Source: Pseudonocardiaceae bacterium
GTDB taxonomy: Bacteria > Actinomycetota > Actinomycetes > Mycobacteriales > Pseudonocardiaceae
Direction: 5' to 3'
NCBI GenBank assembly: GCA_025937115.1
Contig: JAICSB010000258.1
Span: 1 to 5,348 of the forward strand
Length of the DNA stretch: 5,348 bases
This document shows, piece by piece, positions 1-5,348 of this stretch. Positions within the stretch are counted from its first letter, which is position 1; the number at the start of each line of letters is the position of its first letter. A model generated the notes under the pieces. It ran no database searches. It saw nothing but the letters and a program-made list of their open reading frames with translations, and was not told the origin of the DNA. The translations under genes were made by a program, and so were the position numbers.

Positions 1-633
1 CCGCACCCACTTCGCCGCGGTCTTATCTCCCACCCCAGGGATGCCTGGCAGATTGTCCGAGGGGTCGCCCCGCAGTGCCGCGTAATCCGGGTATTGCGCC
101 GGGGTCAAGCCGTAGCGCTCGGCGACCTCGTCAGGAGTGAAACGGGTCAGGTCCGAAACCCCCTTTCGGGGGTAGAGCACTGTCACCCGGTCACTGACCA
201 ACTGCAACGCGTCTCGATCCCCGGTGCAGATCAGTACCTGGAAACCCGCGGCTTCGGCCCGGGTTACCAGGGTCGCGATGACGTCGTCGGCTTCGTAGTT
301 CTCCTTGGTGAGCACCGGGATCCCCAGGGTGCCCAGCACGTCATGGATCAGCGAGACTTGGCCGCGGAACTCGTCGGGTGTCGCGCTGCGGTTGGCCTTG
401 TATGGCGCGTAGGCCTCCGCTCGGAAGGTCTTGCGAGAGATGTCGAACGCTGCGGCGATGTGACTGGGCTGCTCGTCGCGCAGCAGATTGATCAACATCG
501 AGGTGAAGCCGTACACCGCGTTGGTCGTCTGCCCCGTTGTGGTGCGGAAATTCTCGGCGGGCAGCGCGAAGAACGCCCGGTAGGCCAGCGAGTGGCCATC
601 GAGTAGGAGCAGCCGCGGTGGAGTAACCGTCAC
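1..633 (-). CDS. polA: DNA polymerase I, N-terminal 5' nuclease domain (partial, runs off left edge)
   Basis: This is the first 211 residues of DNA polymerase I, which removes RNA primers and fills gaps during lagging-strand synthesis and excision repair. The visible part is the metal-dependent 5'-3' nuclease (FEN-like) domain. Acidic metal-ligand motifs are present in order: LLLLDGHS (D12), YKANR (residues 78-82, helical-arch base), EADD (114-117), TGDRD (137-141), and GDPSDN (189-194) leading into the helix-hairpin-helix GIPGVG (197-202). The stretch NAVYGFTSMLINLLRDE (about 38-54) is typical of full PolA rather than of the shorter stand-alone actinobacterial exonucleases. The start is the GTG at 633-631. 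The frame stays open upstream, but no ATG or GTG and no Shine-Dalgarno site is seen there. The N-terminus is shorter than the mycobacterial PolA I recall. It is transcribed divergently from the transporter operon. The polymerase domains lie outside the window. Confidence 0.96.
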   Translation of the reverse strand, partial: MTVTPPRLLLLDGHSLAYRAFFALPAENFRTTTGQTTNAVYGFTSMLINLLRDEQPSHIAAAFDISRKTFRAEAYAPYKANRSATPDEFRGQVSLIHDVLGTLGIPVLTKENYEADDVIATLVTRAEAAGFQVLICTGDRDALQLVSDRVTVLYPRKGVSDLTRFTPDEVAERYGLTPAQYPDYAALRGDPSDNLPGIPGVGDKTAAKWVR

Positions 634-641
634 GGCCCGCG

Positions 642-647
642 AGTCTA
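642..647 (-). promoter_or_regulatory. Probable -10 element (TAGACT) for leaderless polA transcript
   Basis: On the minus strand TAGACT fits the actinobacterial -10 pattern TANNNT. Its last T is 9 bases before the first base of the polA GTG codon, so transcription would begin at or within about two bases of that codon. No purine-rich ribosome site lies between them, which fits a leaderless mRNA, a common arrangement in actinobacteria. No good -35 match was found 16-18 bases further upstream. This is an inference from one short motif and its position. Confidence 0.45.
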
Positions 648-705
648 GGCCGGAGCACCGACAGCCGGCTGCGCCAGCACCCAGAGTGGCGAGATCCCTG
701 GCCTC

Positions 706-711
706 AGGAGG
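706..711 (+). promoter_or_regulatory. Perfect Shine-Dalgarno site of the leader ORF
   Basis: AGGAGG sits 6 bases before the GTG at 718-720, which is the ideal sequence and spacing. It is the main reason for treating the short frame that follows as possibly translated. Confidence 0.5.
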
Positions 712-717
712 TTCTGC

Positions 718-807
718 GTGACCACGTCCGGCGTCCCGTTCGAGGTCACCCGGCTGCGTGCGTCAGACTCGTTGGCAGACCTGCTGGCTAGGGCGCGCTG
801 CCGATAG
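718..807 (+). CDS. Possible 29-residue leader peptide upstream of livH
   Basis: A short frame begins at GTG 718 after AGGAGG with 6-base spacing and ends at TAG 805-807, 80 bases before livH. The predicted peptide starts MTTSGVPFEVTRL and ends ARARCR. It has no signal peptide and no domain that I recognise. About five sixths of its codons end in G or C, and the first 13 all do, as in the neighbouring genes. Six of 29 residues are Leu or Val, including LADLL near the end, so an attenuation-type leader for a branched-chain amino acid transporter is conceivable. That enrichment is modest, however, and the codons are common ones. It could equally be a non-functional open frame in GC-rich DNA. Only the ribosome site and position support it. 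Confidence 0.35.
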   Translation: MTTSGVPFEVTRLRASDSLADLLARARCR

Positions 808-825
808 CTCACTATGGGCACTTGC

Positions 826-858
826 TCGGCTGGCGGTGGCTGCACCGACCGCGGCCGA
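826..858 (+). promoter_or_regulatory. Possible stem-loop in the livH leader
   Basis: TCGGC at 826-830 can pair with GCCGA at 854-858. Inside this, CGGTG at 834-838 can pair with CACCG at 843-847 around a 4-base loop. The structure would form between the leader ORF stop and the livH ribosome site at 871-880. There is no T-run after it, so it is not a classic intrinsic terminator. Short stems of this kind are frequent by chance in GC-rich DNA. Confidence 0.25.
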
Positions 859-870
859 TGTCTATCCCGT

Positions 871-880
871 GGAGGAGGAG
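871..880 (+). promoter_or_regulatory. Ribosome binding site that sets the livH start
   Basis: GGAGGAGGAG ends 7 bases before GTG 888. Neither of the in-frame alternatives upstream (TTG 822, ATG 858) has a comparable site, so this decides the start codon. Confidence 0.8.
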
Positions 881-887
881 CGCCGCC

Positions 888-1037
888 GTGCGACCAGCAG
901 GGCCTGTCCGGTCGCCGGACGGGGCACGGCCGGACAATTCCGGCTTCACTCGGCCGGTTGCCGGCCTGCTGCACGCGGTGCTCGGCGCACTGATCGCGAT
1001 CGCCGCCCTGACCGGGCTGGCCGCTCCGGCACTGGCC
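888..1037 (+). other. Signal-peptide-like region of LivH
   Basis: Residues 1-50 show the three-part pattern: basic n-region (R2, R8, R14, R22), hydrophobic stretch GLLHAVLGALIAIAALTGLA, and small residues at -3 and -1 (ALA) before TQQPP. There is no lipobox cysteine and no twin arginine. It would export the beta domain that follows. Family permeases are thought to have their N-terminus outside, so an exported extension fits the topology of the first permease helix. Confidence 0.7.
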
Positions 1038-2276
1038 ACGCAGCAACCACCGCACGGCACATCATCGCAGCCAGCCCCACCCGAGCAGCCGGGTCTGCCG
1101 GTCGGCGGCACCCTGCGCAACGTCGACGGCACGCTGCTGTCCGGTGTCCGGGTGCAGGCCCTCGACGCCAGCGGACAGCAGGTCGCCTCGACTACGTCGA
1201 ACACCGGTGGTCGCTGGGAACTGACCGTACCCACCCCGGGCCGATACACGTTCCGGATCGATCGACAATCCCTGCCGCCGGGTGTCACCGTGCTGCAGGG
1301 CGAGGTGGTCCGCGATGTGGCGCCAGGAACGTTGTCGCTGGTGGTGTTCCGATTCGGCGCGCAGCGTGCCGGGCTGCAGACATCGGCGAGCGCGACGGCC
1401 CTGCGGGTATTGGTCGACGGAATCCGGTTCGGCTTGGTCATCGGCATCACCGGGGTTGGCCTGTCACTGATCTTCGGGACGACCGGGCTGACCAACTTCG
1501 CGCATGGCGAACTGGTCACGATCGGAGCCGTGCTGGCCTGGACGCTGAACGTGACTTTCGGGCTGCAGCTGATTTGGGCCACCTTGCTGGCCATCGTGGC
1601 CGGCGCCGCTCTCGGCGCGGCCACTGACCTCGCTATCTGGCGGCCGATGCGGCGGCGGCGTTCGGGCCTGGTCGCCCAGCTGGTGATCTCCATCGGTCTG
1701 GCGCTGGCGCTTCGTTATGTGGTGCTGATCTACTTCGGCGGCCGGTCGGAGTCGTTCGCCGATTACACCAATCAGGTGGAACGCAACTACGGGTTCATCA
1801 GCATCACCGACAAGGATCTTGCCACGATCGTGATCAGCCTGGCCGTGCTGGTCGGGGTCGCACTGCTGCTGCAACGGACGAGGATCGGCAAGGCCATGCG
1901 GGCGGTGGCCGATAACCGGGATCTGGCCGCTTCATCGGGCATCAACGTCGAACGGGTCGTGCTGTTCGTGTGGATCCTGGCCGGCGCACTGGCGGCGTTG
2001 GGCGGCGTGCTGTTCGGGCTGTCCGAGTTGGGCGGCACGGTGCAGTACGAGATGGGCTTCAACCTCCTGCTGCTGATGTTCGCCGGGGTGATCCTGGGTG
2101 GGCTGGGCACCGCCTACGGCGCGCTGCTGGGCTGCCTGGTCGTGGGAGTGCTGGTGCAGGTATCCGCACAAGTCATCCCGGTCGATCTGAAGTACCTGGG
2201 TGGGCTCGCTGTTCTCATCGTCATCCTGGTGATCAGGCCGCAGGGTTTGCTCGGCAGCCGGGCGCGGATCGGGTGA
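888..2276 (+). CDS. livH: LivH-type ABC importer permease with N-terminal secreted beta domain
   Basis: One of two membrane permeases of a HAAT-family (branched-chain amino acid type) importer, 462 residues from GTG 888. The permease part, from about residue 172, has the family motif TNFAHGE (202-208), the arginine-rich cytoplasmic loop RPMRRRR (252-258), the EAA-like coupling loop around GKAMRAVADNRDLA (334-347), which should contact an ATPase subunit, and the usual ending RPQGLLG (450-456). I count roughly eight hydrophobic segments. Ahead of it lie an Arg-containing n-region, a hydrophobic core (about 26-46) and an APALA/TQQ cleavage-like site after A50. A Pro/Gln-rich linker follows, then a beta-rich domain (about 70-157) resembling carboxypeptidase regulatory-like or Ig-like folds (GTLLSGVRVQALD, then GGRWELTVPTPGRYTFRI). 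E. coli LivH has no such extension. UrtB permeases carry an N-terminal domain too, but as I recall it is helical. Whether the signal is cleaved or stays as an anchor is unknown. Confidence 0.92.
   Translation: MRPAGPVRSPDGARPDNSGFTRPVAGLLHAVLGALIAIAALTGLAAPALATQQPPHGTSSQPAPPEQPGLPVGGTLRNVDGTLLSGVRVQALDASGQQVASTTSNTGGRWELTVPTPGRYTFRIDRQSLPPGVTVLQGEVVRDVAPGTLSLVVFRFGAQRAGLQTSASATALRVLVDGIRFGLVIGITGVGLSLIFGTTGLTNFAHGELVTIGAVLAWTLNVTFGLQLIWATLLAIVAGAALGAATDLAIWRPMRRRRSGLVAQLVISIGLALALRYVVLIYFGGRSESFADYTNQVERNYGFISITDKDLATIVISLAVLVGVALLLQRTRIGKAMRAVADNRDLAASSGINVERVVLFVWILAGALAALGGVLFGLSELGGTVQYEMGFNLLLLMFAGVILGGLGTAYGALLGCLVVGVLVQVSAQVIPVDLKYLGGLAVLIVILVIRPQGLLGSRARIG
1095..1358 (+). other. Predicted extracellular carboxypeptidase-regulatory-like domain of LivH
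   Basis: This segment covers LivH residues about 70-157. The strand-turn pattern is typical of small prealbumin-like beta sandwiches: GGTLRNVDGTLLSGVRV, then STTSNTGGRWEL, then PGRYTFRI, then LPPGV, and a closing strand LSLVVFRFG. No catalytic residues are expected in this fold; it usually acts in binding or as a spacer. The assignment rests on pattern only and needs a profile search. Confidence 0.65.
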
Positions 2277-2280
2277 GCAG

Positions 2281-3279
2281 ATGATCGACATCGCGAGTCT
2301 GCTCGCCAACGGCATCGCGGCGTTGGTCGGCCCGTCGGCGATCTTTTTCGCCTTGCTCGCGATCGGCCTGAACGTTCACTTCGGTTACGGCGGTCTGCTC
2401 AATTTCGGTCAGATCGGCTTCGCGTTGGTCGGCGGGTACGGAATGGGCATCGCGGTGCTGTATTTCGGCCTGCCGCTGTGGTTGGGAGTGCTGGTGGGGA
2501 TCGTCGCGGGGGTAGTCCTCGCGCTGTTGCTCGGGATCCCGACGCTGCGGCTTCGTGCGGACTATCTGGCGATCGTCACGATCGCGGCTGCGGAGATCCT
2601 GCGGCTGATCACCCGGTCGACGTCGATGACCAATTTCTCCGGTGGGACCCAGGGTCTCACAGGCTACGGCGGCAGCTTCCGCCAGCTCAGCCCTTTCGAC
2701 AACGGTCGTTTCTATGATTTTTACGGGGTACGTTTCCTCGGTCAGGATCTGTGGGCGATCTGGGTGGGCTGGACTGTGGTGGGTCTGTCGCTGATCCTGG
2801 TGTTCCTCCTGGTACGCAGCCCGTGGGGCCGGGTGCTCAAGGCGATCCGGGAGGACGAGGATGCTGTCCGCGCATTGGGCAAGAACGTCTTCGTCTACAA
2901 GATGCAGGCGTTGGTTTTGGGTGGGGTCTTCGGTGCGGTGGGTGGGATCGTCTTTGCGCTGACCACGCAGTCGCTCACGCCGGACTTCTACTCGCCGCCG
3001 CAGACCTTTTTCGCCTATGCGGCCCTCATCATCGGCGGCGCCGGTCGGGTGTTCGGTCCGGTCATCGGCTCGATGATCTTCTGGTTTGTGCTCTCGATCA
3101 CCGATAATTTTCTGCGCCAGGCCACCGCGGGTAGTAACCCCTTGATCTCCTTCATCGATAATCAAGATGTCGGCGCTATCCGGTTCGTTCTGGTGGGGGT
3201 GGCTCTGGCGGCGCTGATGGCCTTCCGACCGCAGGGCATCTTCGGCAAGCGGAGTGAGGTGCTGCTCGATGCGCGTTGA
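2281..3279 (+). CDS. livM: LivM-type ABC importer permease
   Basis: Second permease subunit, 332 residues, expected to pair with LivH in the cytoplasmic membrane. Family marks are GYGGLLNFGQIGFALVGGY near residues 36-54, the LRLRADYLAIVTIAAAEI segment before a TNFSGGTQGL loop, the EAA-like cytoplasmic loop SPWGRVLKAIREDEDAVRALG (180-200), GGAGRVFGPVIGS, and the typical end RPQGIFGK. About eight hydrophobic helices are visible. It is shorter than E. coli LivM (about 425 residues) because it lacks that protein's long N-terminal extension, and is a normal length for other members. ATG 2281 lies 4 bases after the livH stop, and only the weak GGGTGAG overlapping that stop could serve as ribosome site, so translation is likely coupled to livH. 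No defects were seen. Confidence 0.94.
   Translation: MIDIASLLANGIAALVGPSAIFFALLAIGLNVHFGYGGLLNFGQIGFALVGGYGMGIAVLYFGLPLWLGVLVGIVAGVVLALLLGIPTLRLRADYLAIVTIAAAEILRLITRSTSMTNFSGGTQGLTGYGGSFRQLSPFDNGRFYDFYGVRFLGQDLWAIWVGWTVVGLSLILVFLLVRSPWGRVLKAIREDEDAVRALGKNVFVYKMQALVLGGVFGAVGGIVFALTTQSLTPDFYSPPQTFFAYAALIIGGAGRVFGPVIGSMIFWFVLSITDNFLRQATAGSNPLISFIDNQDVGAIRFVLVGVALAALMAFRPQGIFGKRSEVLLDAR
3256..3259 (+). promoter_or_regulatory. Ribosome binding site that sets the livG start
   Basis: GAGG lies 9 bases before ATG 3269, inside the end of livM. It favours this ATG over the in-frame GTG at 3254, which has no well-placed site of its own. Confidence 0.6.
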
Positions 3280-4195
3280 GGTGTCAGCCGAAGTGCCCGC
3301 ACAACCGGGTGCCCGCAAGCTCGACCCGGTGCTTGCGATCGATTCGATCACTCGCTCATTCGGCGGCGTACGGGCCGTCGACGTGGCTCACCTCGAGTTC
3401 CAACGGGGCTGGATCACCGGGCTGATCGGTCCGAATGGCGCGGGCAAGACCACCTTGTTCAACCTGCTCACCGGGTTCGACCGGCCCGACACCGGTCGCT
3501 GGACCTTCGACGGGATGCCACTGTCCCGGCTCGCCCCGCACCAGGTGGCCCGCCGAGGGTTGGTCCGCACGTTCCAGCTCACCAAGGCGCTCGCCAAGCT
3601 CACCGTGCTGGACAACATGCGTCTGGCCGCCCCGCAGCAGACCGGGGAGCGGTTCTTCGGCGCTCTGCTCGGCACCTGGGGACGGCAGGAGCAGGCCAAC
3701 ACCCGCAAGGCGATGGAGCTGCTCACCCGGTTCCAACTGGACGCCAAGGCCCACGATCTCGCCGGCTGCCTGTCCGGTGGCCAGCGCAAGCTCCTGGAGA
3801 TGGCCAGGGCTCTGATGATGGATCCGGCCGTCGTGATGCTCGACGAGCCAATGGCCGGAGTGAACCCCGCGCTCACCGAGAGTCTCCTGCAACACGTCAA
3901 GTCGCTGCGCGATGACGGCATGACCGTGGTGTTCGTGGAGCACGACATGGACGTCATCCGGGACATCAGTGACTGGGTGGTGGTGATGGCACAGGGCCGG
4001 GTGATCGCCGAGGGTCGGTCCGAGGCGTTGTCGGCCAATAGGGCGGTGGTCGACGCTTACCTGGGCTCGCACCACGATCAGGTACTGGAGTTCGACGCCG
4101 ACGGCAACCCGGTGGGCCAGACGGCGATGCTCGTCGCCGAGATCGAAAGTGAGCTCGAGGCTGCCATCGAACGCGGTCAGGATCTGTCGGCGTGA
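3269..4195 (+). CDS. livG: LivG-type ABC transporter ATPase with extended C-terminus
   Basis: First cytoplasmic ATPase of the importer, 308 residues from ATG 3269. All nucleotide-site motifs are intact: A-loop aromatic F31, Walker A GPNGAGKT (54-61), Q-loop Q103 in RTFQLT, signature LSGGQRK (168-174), Walker B VVMLDEP (188-194), D-loop AGVNP (196-200), and switch histidine H225 in FVEHDM. The RTFQ and EHDM forms are characteristic of LivG. The start overlaps livM by 11 bases. The canonical family end is near AYLG (263-266); here about 42 further residues follow, rich in acidic groups, with a likely helix AEIESELEAAIERGQ near the end. It probably pairs with LivF as a heterodimer under LivH and LivM. 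A longer form from GTG 3254 would add only MRCCS. Confidence 0.94.
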   Translation: MRVEVSAEVPAQPGARKLDPVLAIDSITRSFGGVRAVDVAHLEFQRGWITGLIGPNGAGKTTLFNLLTGFDRPDTGRWTFDGMPLSRLAPHQVARRGLVRTFQLTKALAKLTVLDNMRLAAPQQTGERFFGALLGTWGRQEQANTRKAMELLTRFQLDAKAHDLAGCLSGGQRKLLEMARALMMDPAVVMLDEPMAGVNPALTESLLQHVKSLRDDGMTVVFVEHDMDVIRDISDWVVVMAQGRVIAEGRSEALSANRAVVDAYLGSHHDQVLEFDADGNPVGQTAMLVAEIESELEAAIERGQDLSA

Positions 4196-5028
4196 CCGCC
4201 TCGACCGATGGCTCGATCGGTGTTGGGCTGTCCCCCGCTGAGCTGGCCGCGACCCCGCAGCGACACCGCGAGCTGGCCCGAGGCGCGCTGTTGCGGACCG
4301 ACGATCTGGTGGCCGGCTACCTGCCGGGGGTGCACATCTTGCAGGGGTGCAATTTCTACCTCTGCGAGGGCGAGATCGTCGGCATCATCGGGCCCAACGG
4401 CGCCGGCAAGTCAACACTGCTCAAGGCGATGTTCGGGCTGATCCCGGTGCGCGACGGCACGGTCACGCTGCGCGACACCGACATCACCGCCGCCAAAGCG
4501 CACACGCTGGTCACCAAGGGTGTCGGCTACGTGCCGCAGAACAACAACGTGTTTGCCTCGCTGACCATCGAGGAGAACATGCAGATGGGTGTCTACCTGC
4601 GGCCGCGTACCTTCACCACGAGATTTGACGCGGTGTGCTCGCTGTTCCCGCTGCTCGGTGAGCGGCGCAAAACCAAGGCTGCCGCGTTGTCCGGTGGCGA
4701 GCGGCAGATGGTCGCGATGGGCCGAGCGCTGATGATGGAACCAGCGGTCTTACTGCTCGACGAGCCCTCTGCCGGACTGTCGCCGATGTTCGCCGACGAA
4801 GTGTTCGTACGCTGCAAGAAGATCAATGCAGCTGGCGTGTCGATCGTGATGGTGGAGCAGAACGCCCGGCGCTGCCTGCAGGTCTGCGACCGAGGTTACG
4901 TGCTGGACCAGGGCCGCAACGCCTATACCAACACCGGCTCAGCCCTGATGAGGGACCCCAAAGTGATCGAACTCTACCTAGGCACCCTAGCCGGATCCCG
5001 CGCCGTCACACCGCATTCAGCGGGCTGA
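4192..5028 (+). CDS. livF: LivF-type ABC transporter ATPase
   Basis: Second ATPase of the importer, 278 residues. Motifs are A-loop Y43 (AGYLPG), Walker A GPNGAGKST (67-75), Q-loop Q116 (YVPQNNNVF), signature LSGGERQ (166-172), Walker B VLLLDEP (186-192), and D-loop SAGLSP (193-198). The switch position reads VEQNA with Q223 in place of histidine. The same VEQNA occurs in E. coli LivF, so this is a family trait and not damage. GTG 4192 overlaps the livG stop as GTGA, with a possible AGGA site 9 bases upstream (4179-4182), so it is translationally coupled. About 33 residues precede the usual family start, a hydrophilic segment with no recognised motif. The protein has six cysteines (53, 58, 149, 208, 228, 232), more than I would expect, of unknown meaning. 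It is the last gene of the operon. Confidence 0.94.
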   Translation: MTASTDGSIGVGLSPAELAATPQRHRELARGALLRTDDLVAGYLPGVHILQGCNFYLCEGEIVGIIGPNGAGKSTLLKAMFGLIPVRDGTVTLRDTDITAAKAHTLVTKGVGYVPQNNNVFASLTIEENMQMGVYLRPRTFTTRFDAVCSLFPLLGERRKTKAAALSGGERQMVAMGRALMMEPAVLLLDEPSAGLSPMFADEVFVRCKKINAAGVSIVMVEQNARRCLQVCDRGYVLDQGRNAYTNTGSALMRDPKVIELYLGTLAGSRAVTPHSAG

Positions 5029-5066
5029 GCGGGGTCATTCGATACTCCGCAACCCCGCTGAATGCG
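5012..5066. terminator. Inverted repeat between convergent genes, possible bidirectional terminator
   Basis: CGCATTCAGCGGG (5012-5024) is perfectly complementary to CCCGCTGAATGCG (5054-5066), giving a 13-bp stem around a 29-base loop. The left arm lies within the last codons of livF, ending two bases before its stop codon. A competing shorter hairpin pairs AGCGGGGT (5028-5035) with ACCCCGCT (5052-5059). There is no clear T-run on either side, so it is not a textbook intrinsic terminator, although actinobacterial terminators often lack the T-run. Its place between two convergent genes supports a role in ending both transcripts. Confidence 0.6.
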
Positions 5067-5079
5067 TTGTAATCGCTCG

Positions 5080-5348
5080 TCAGCGGCCCACTACGCGGTA
5101 CTGGATGGCGGCTTCGTCGATCTTGTTCTGGGCGTTGAACTTCAGGATTCCGTAGGAGCCCACGGCGCGCTCACCGGCAGCGTTGAAGTCCAGGGTGCCG
5201 GTGACACCGTCATAGTCGGGGTTACCGCCACTGTCGATGATGTCCCGGCACTGCCGGAAGGTGGTGCATTTCTCACCGTCTTTGGTGATCCCGTTGATCT
5301 CCGAGGCGATGTCCACCCCCTTGGTCGACTTCGCCTGCTCGGCGGCCA
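5080..5348 (-). CDS. Amino-acid-type extracellular substrate-binding protein, C-terminal end (partial)
   Basis: The last 88 residues of a protein whose start lies beyond the right edge; the stop codon is at 5082-5080. The end resembles type I periplasmic binding proteins of the LivJ/LivK group (Peripla_BP_6-like). It has a Cys-X6-Cys pair in KCTTFRQCRD, likely a disulfide in an exported protein, then DYDGVTGTLDFNAAGER and SYGILKFN, the usual late strand-turn pattern of these receptors. It would capture the substrate outside the membrane and deliver it to LivH/LivM. The signal peptide and ligand-pocket residues are outside the window, so neither lipoprotein attachment nor ligand can be judged. 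Unusually for this class it is encoded opposite to the permease/ATPase operon, tail to tail, and so needs its own promoter. A GTG at 5316 is internal, because the homologous frame continues upstream. Confidence 0.85.
   Translation of the reverse strand, partial: AAEQAKSTKGVDIASEINGITKDGEKCTTFRQCRDIIDSGGNPDYDGVTGTLDFNAAGERAVGSYGILKFNAQNKIDEAAIQYRVVGR

Noticed and set aside
94..606. Plus-strand open frame of 170 codons opposite polA
   Set aside because: It lies entirely antisense to the conserved 5' nuclease domain and its product matches nothing recognisable.
717..749. Short palindrome CGTG-AC-CACG (717-726) and GTGACC/GGTCAC pair (718-723, 744-749) as operator
   Set aside because: Arms of 4-6 bases are expected by chance at this GC content and match no regulator site that I know.
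772..815. TTGGCA (772-777) as a -35 element for livH
   Set aside because: No TANNNT-like -10 lies at 16-19 bases spacing. The nearest AT-containing hexamers are 11 or 25 or more bases away. No promoter for the operon could be called.
822..887. Longer livH starting at TTG 822 or ATG 858
   Set aside because: No good ribosome site precedes either one, and the added Arg/Pro-rich residues would lengthen the signal-peptide n-region. GGAGGAGGAG points to GTG 888.
758..1627. Plus-strand open frame of 289 codons in another frame of the leader and livH
   Set aside because: Arg/Ala-rich product without motifs, ending inside livH. It is a frame shadow.
812..1693. Minus-strand open frame of 293 codons opposite livH
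   Set aside because: No recognisable domain and Ser/Arg/Pro-rich composition. It is a shadow of livH, whose frame has a strong ribosome site and conserved motifs.
2233..3351. Long minus-strand open frame (372 codons) opposite livM
   Set aside because: Its predicted product is a low-complexity run of Arg, Asp, Gln and His typical of the antisense of a GC-rich gene. The plus strand holds a full-length permease with family motifs.
3356..4075. Minus-strand open frames opposite livG
   Set aside because: Antisense to a complete ATPase with all its motifs; composition is that of a shadow.
888..5028. Urea transporter (Urt) identity suggested by the extended permease
   Set aside because: The UrtB extension is, as I recall, helical, not a beta sandwich, and the binding-protein end resembles the LivK group, not UrtA.

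Overview
The window is GC-rich, with coding regions that use mostly G or C in third codon positions and several GTG starts. Together with the protein sequences this points to a high-GC actinobacterium; I cannot fix the genus. No mobile elements, CRISPR arrays, tRNA or rRNA genes were seen.

Layout. Positions 1-633 (minus strand) hold the first 211 residues of DNA polymerase I (polA), whose 5' nuclease domain runs off the left edge. Positions 634-887 are a divergent intergenic region. It contains a TANNNT-type -10 element just ahead of polA, suggesting a leaderless message, and on the plus strand a 29-codon open frame with a perfect AGGAGG site, followed by a possible hairpin. Positions 888-5028 (plus strand) are a tightly packed four-gene operon, livH-livM-livG-livF. 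The junctions are a 4-base gap, an 11-base overlap and a GTGA overlap, so translation is probably coupled. Positions 5080-5348 (minus strand) hold the C-terminal end of a periplasmic-type amino-acid-binding protein, convergent with livF. A 13-bp inverted repeat lies between the two convergent genes.

How the genes work together. LivH and LivM would form the membrane channel, LivG and LivF the ATPase pair, and the convergent gene probably encodes the extracellular receptor. This makes a HAAT-family (hydrophobic or branched-chain amino acid type) importer. The substrate cannot be read from the sequence.

The most unusual point is LivH. It starts at a GTG behind a strong GGAGGAGGAG site and carries a signal-peptide-like segment plus a beta-rich, carboxypeptidase-regulatory-like (Ig-like) domain ahead of the normal permease. 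The architecture places an extracellular domain on the importer's outer face, where it could meet the receptor protein. I have seen similar extended LivH proteins in other actinobacteria, but I know of no described function for the extension. Other points to check are the leader ORF, the separately transcribed receptor gene, and a 42-residue charged tail on LivG.
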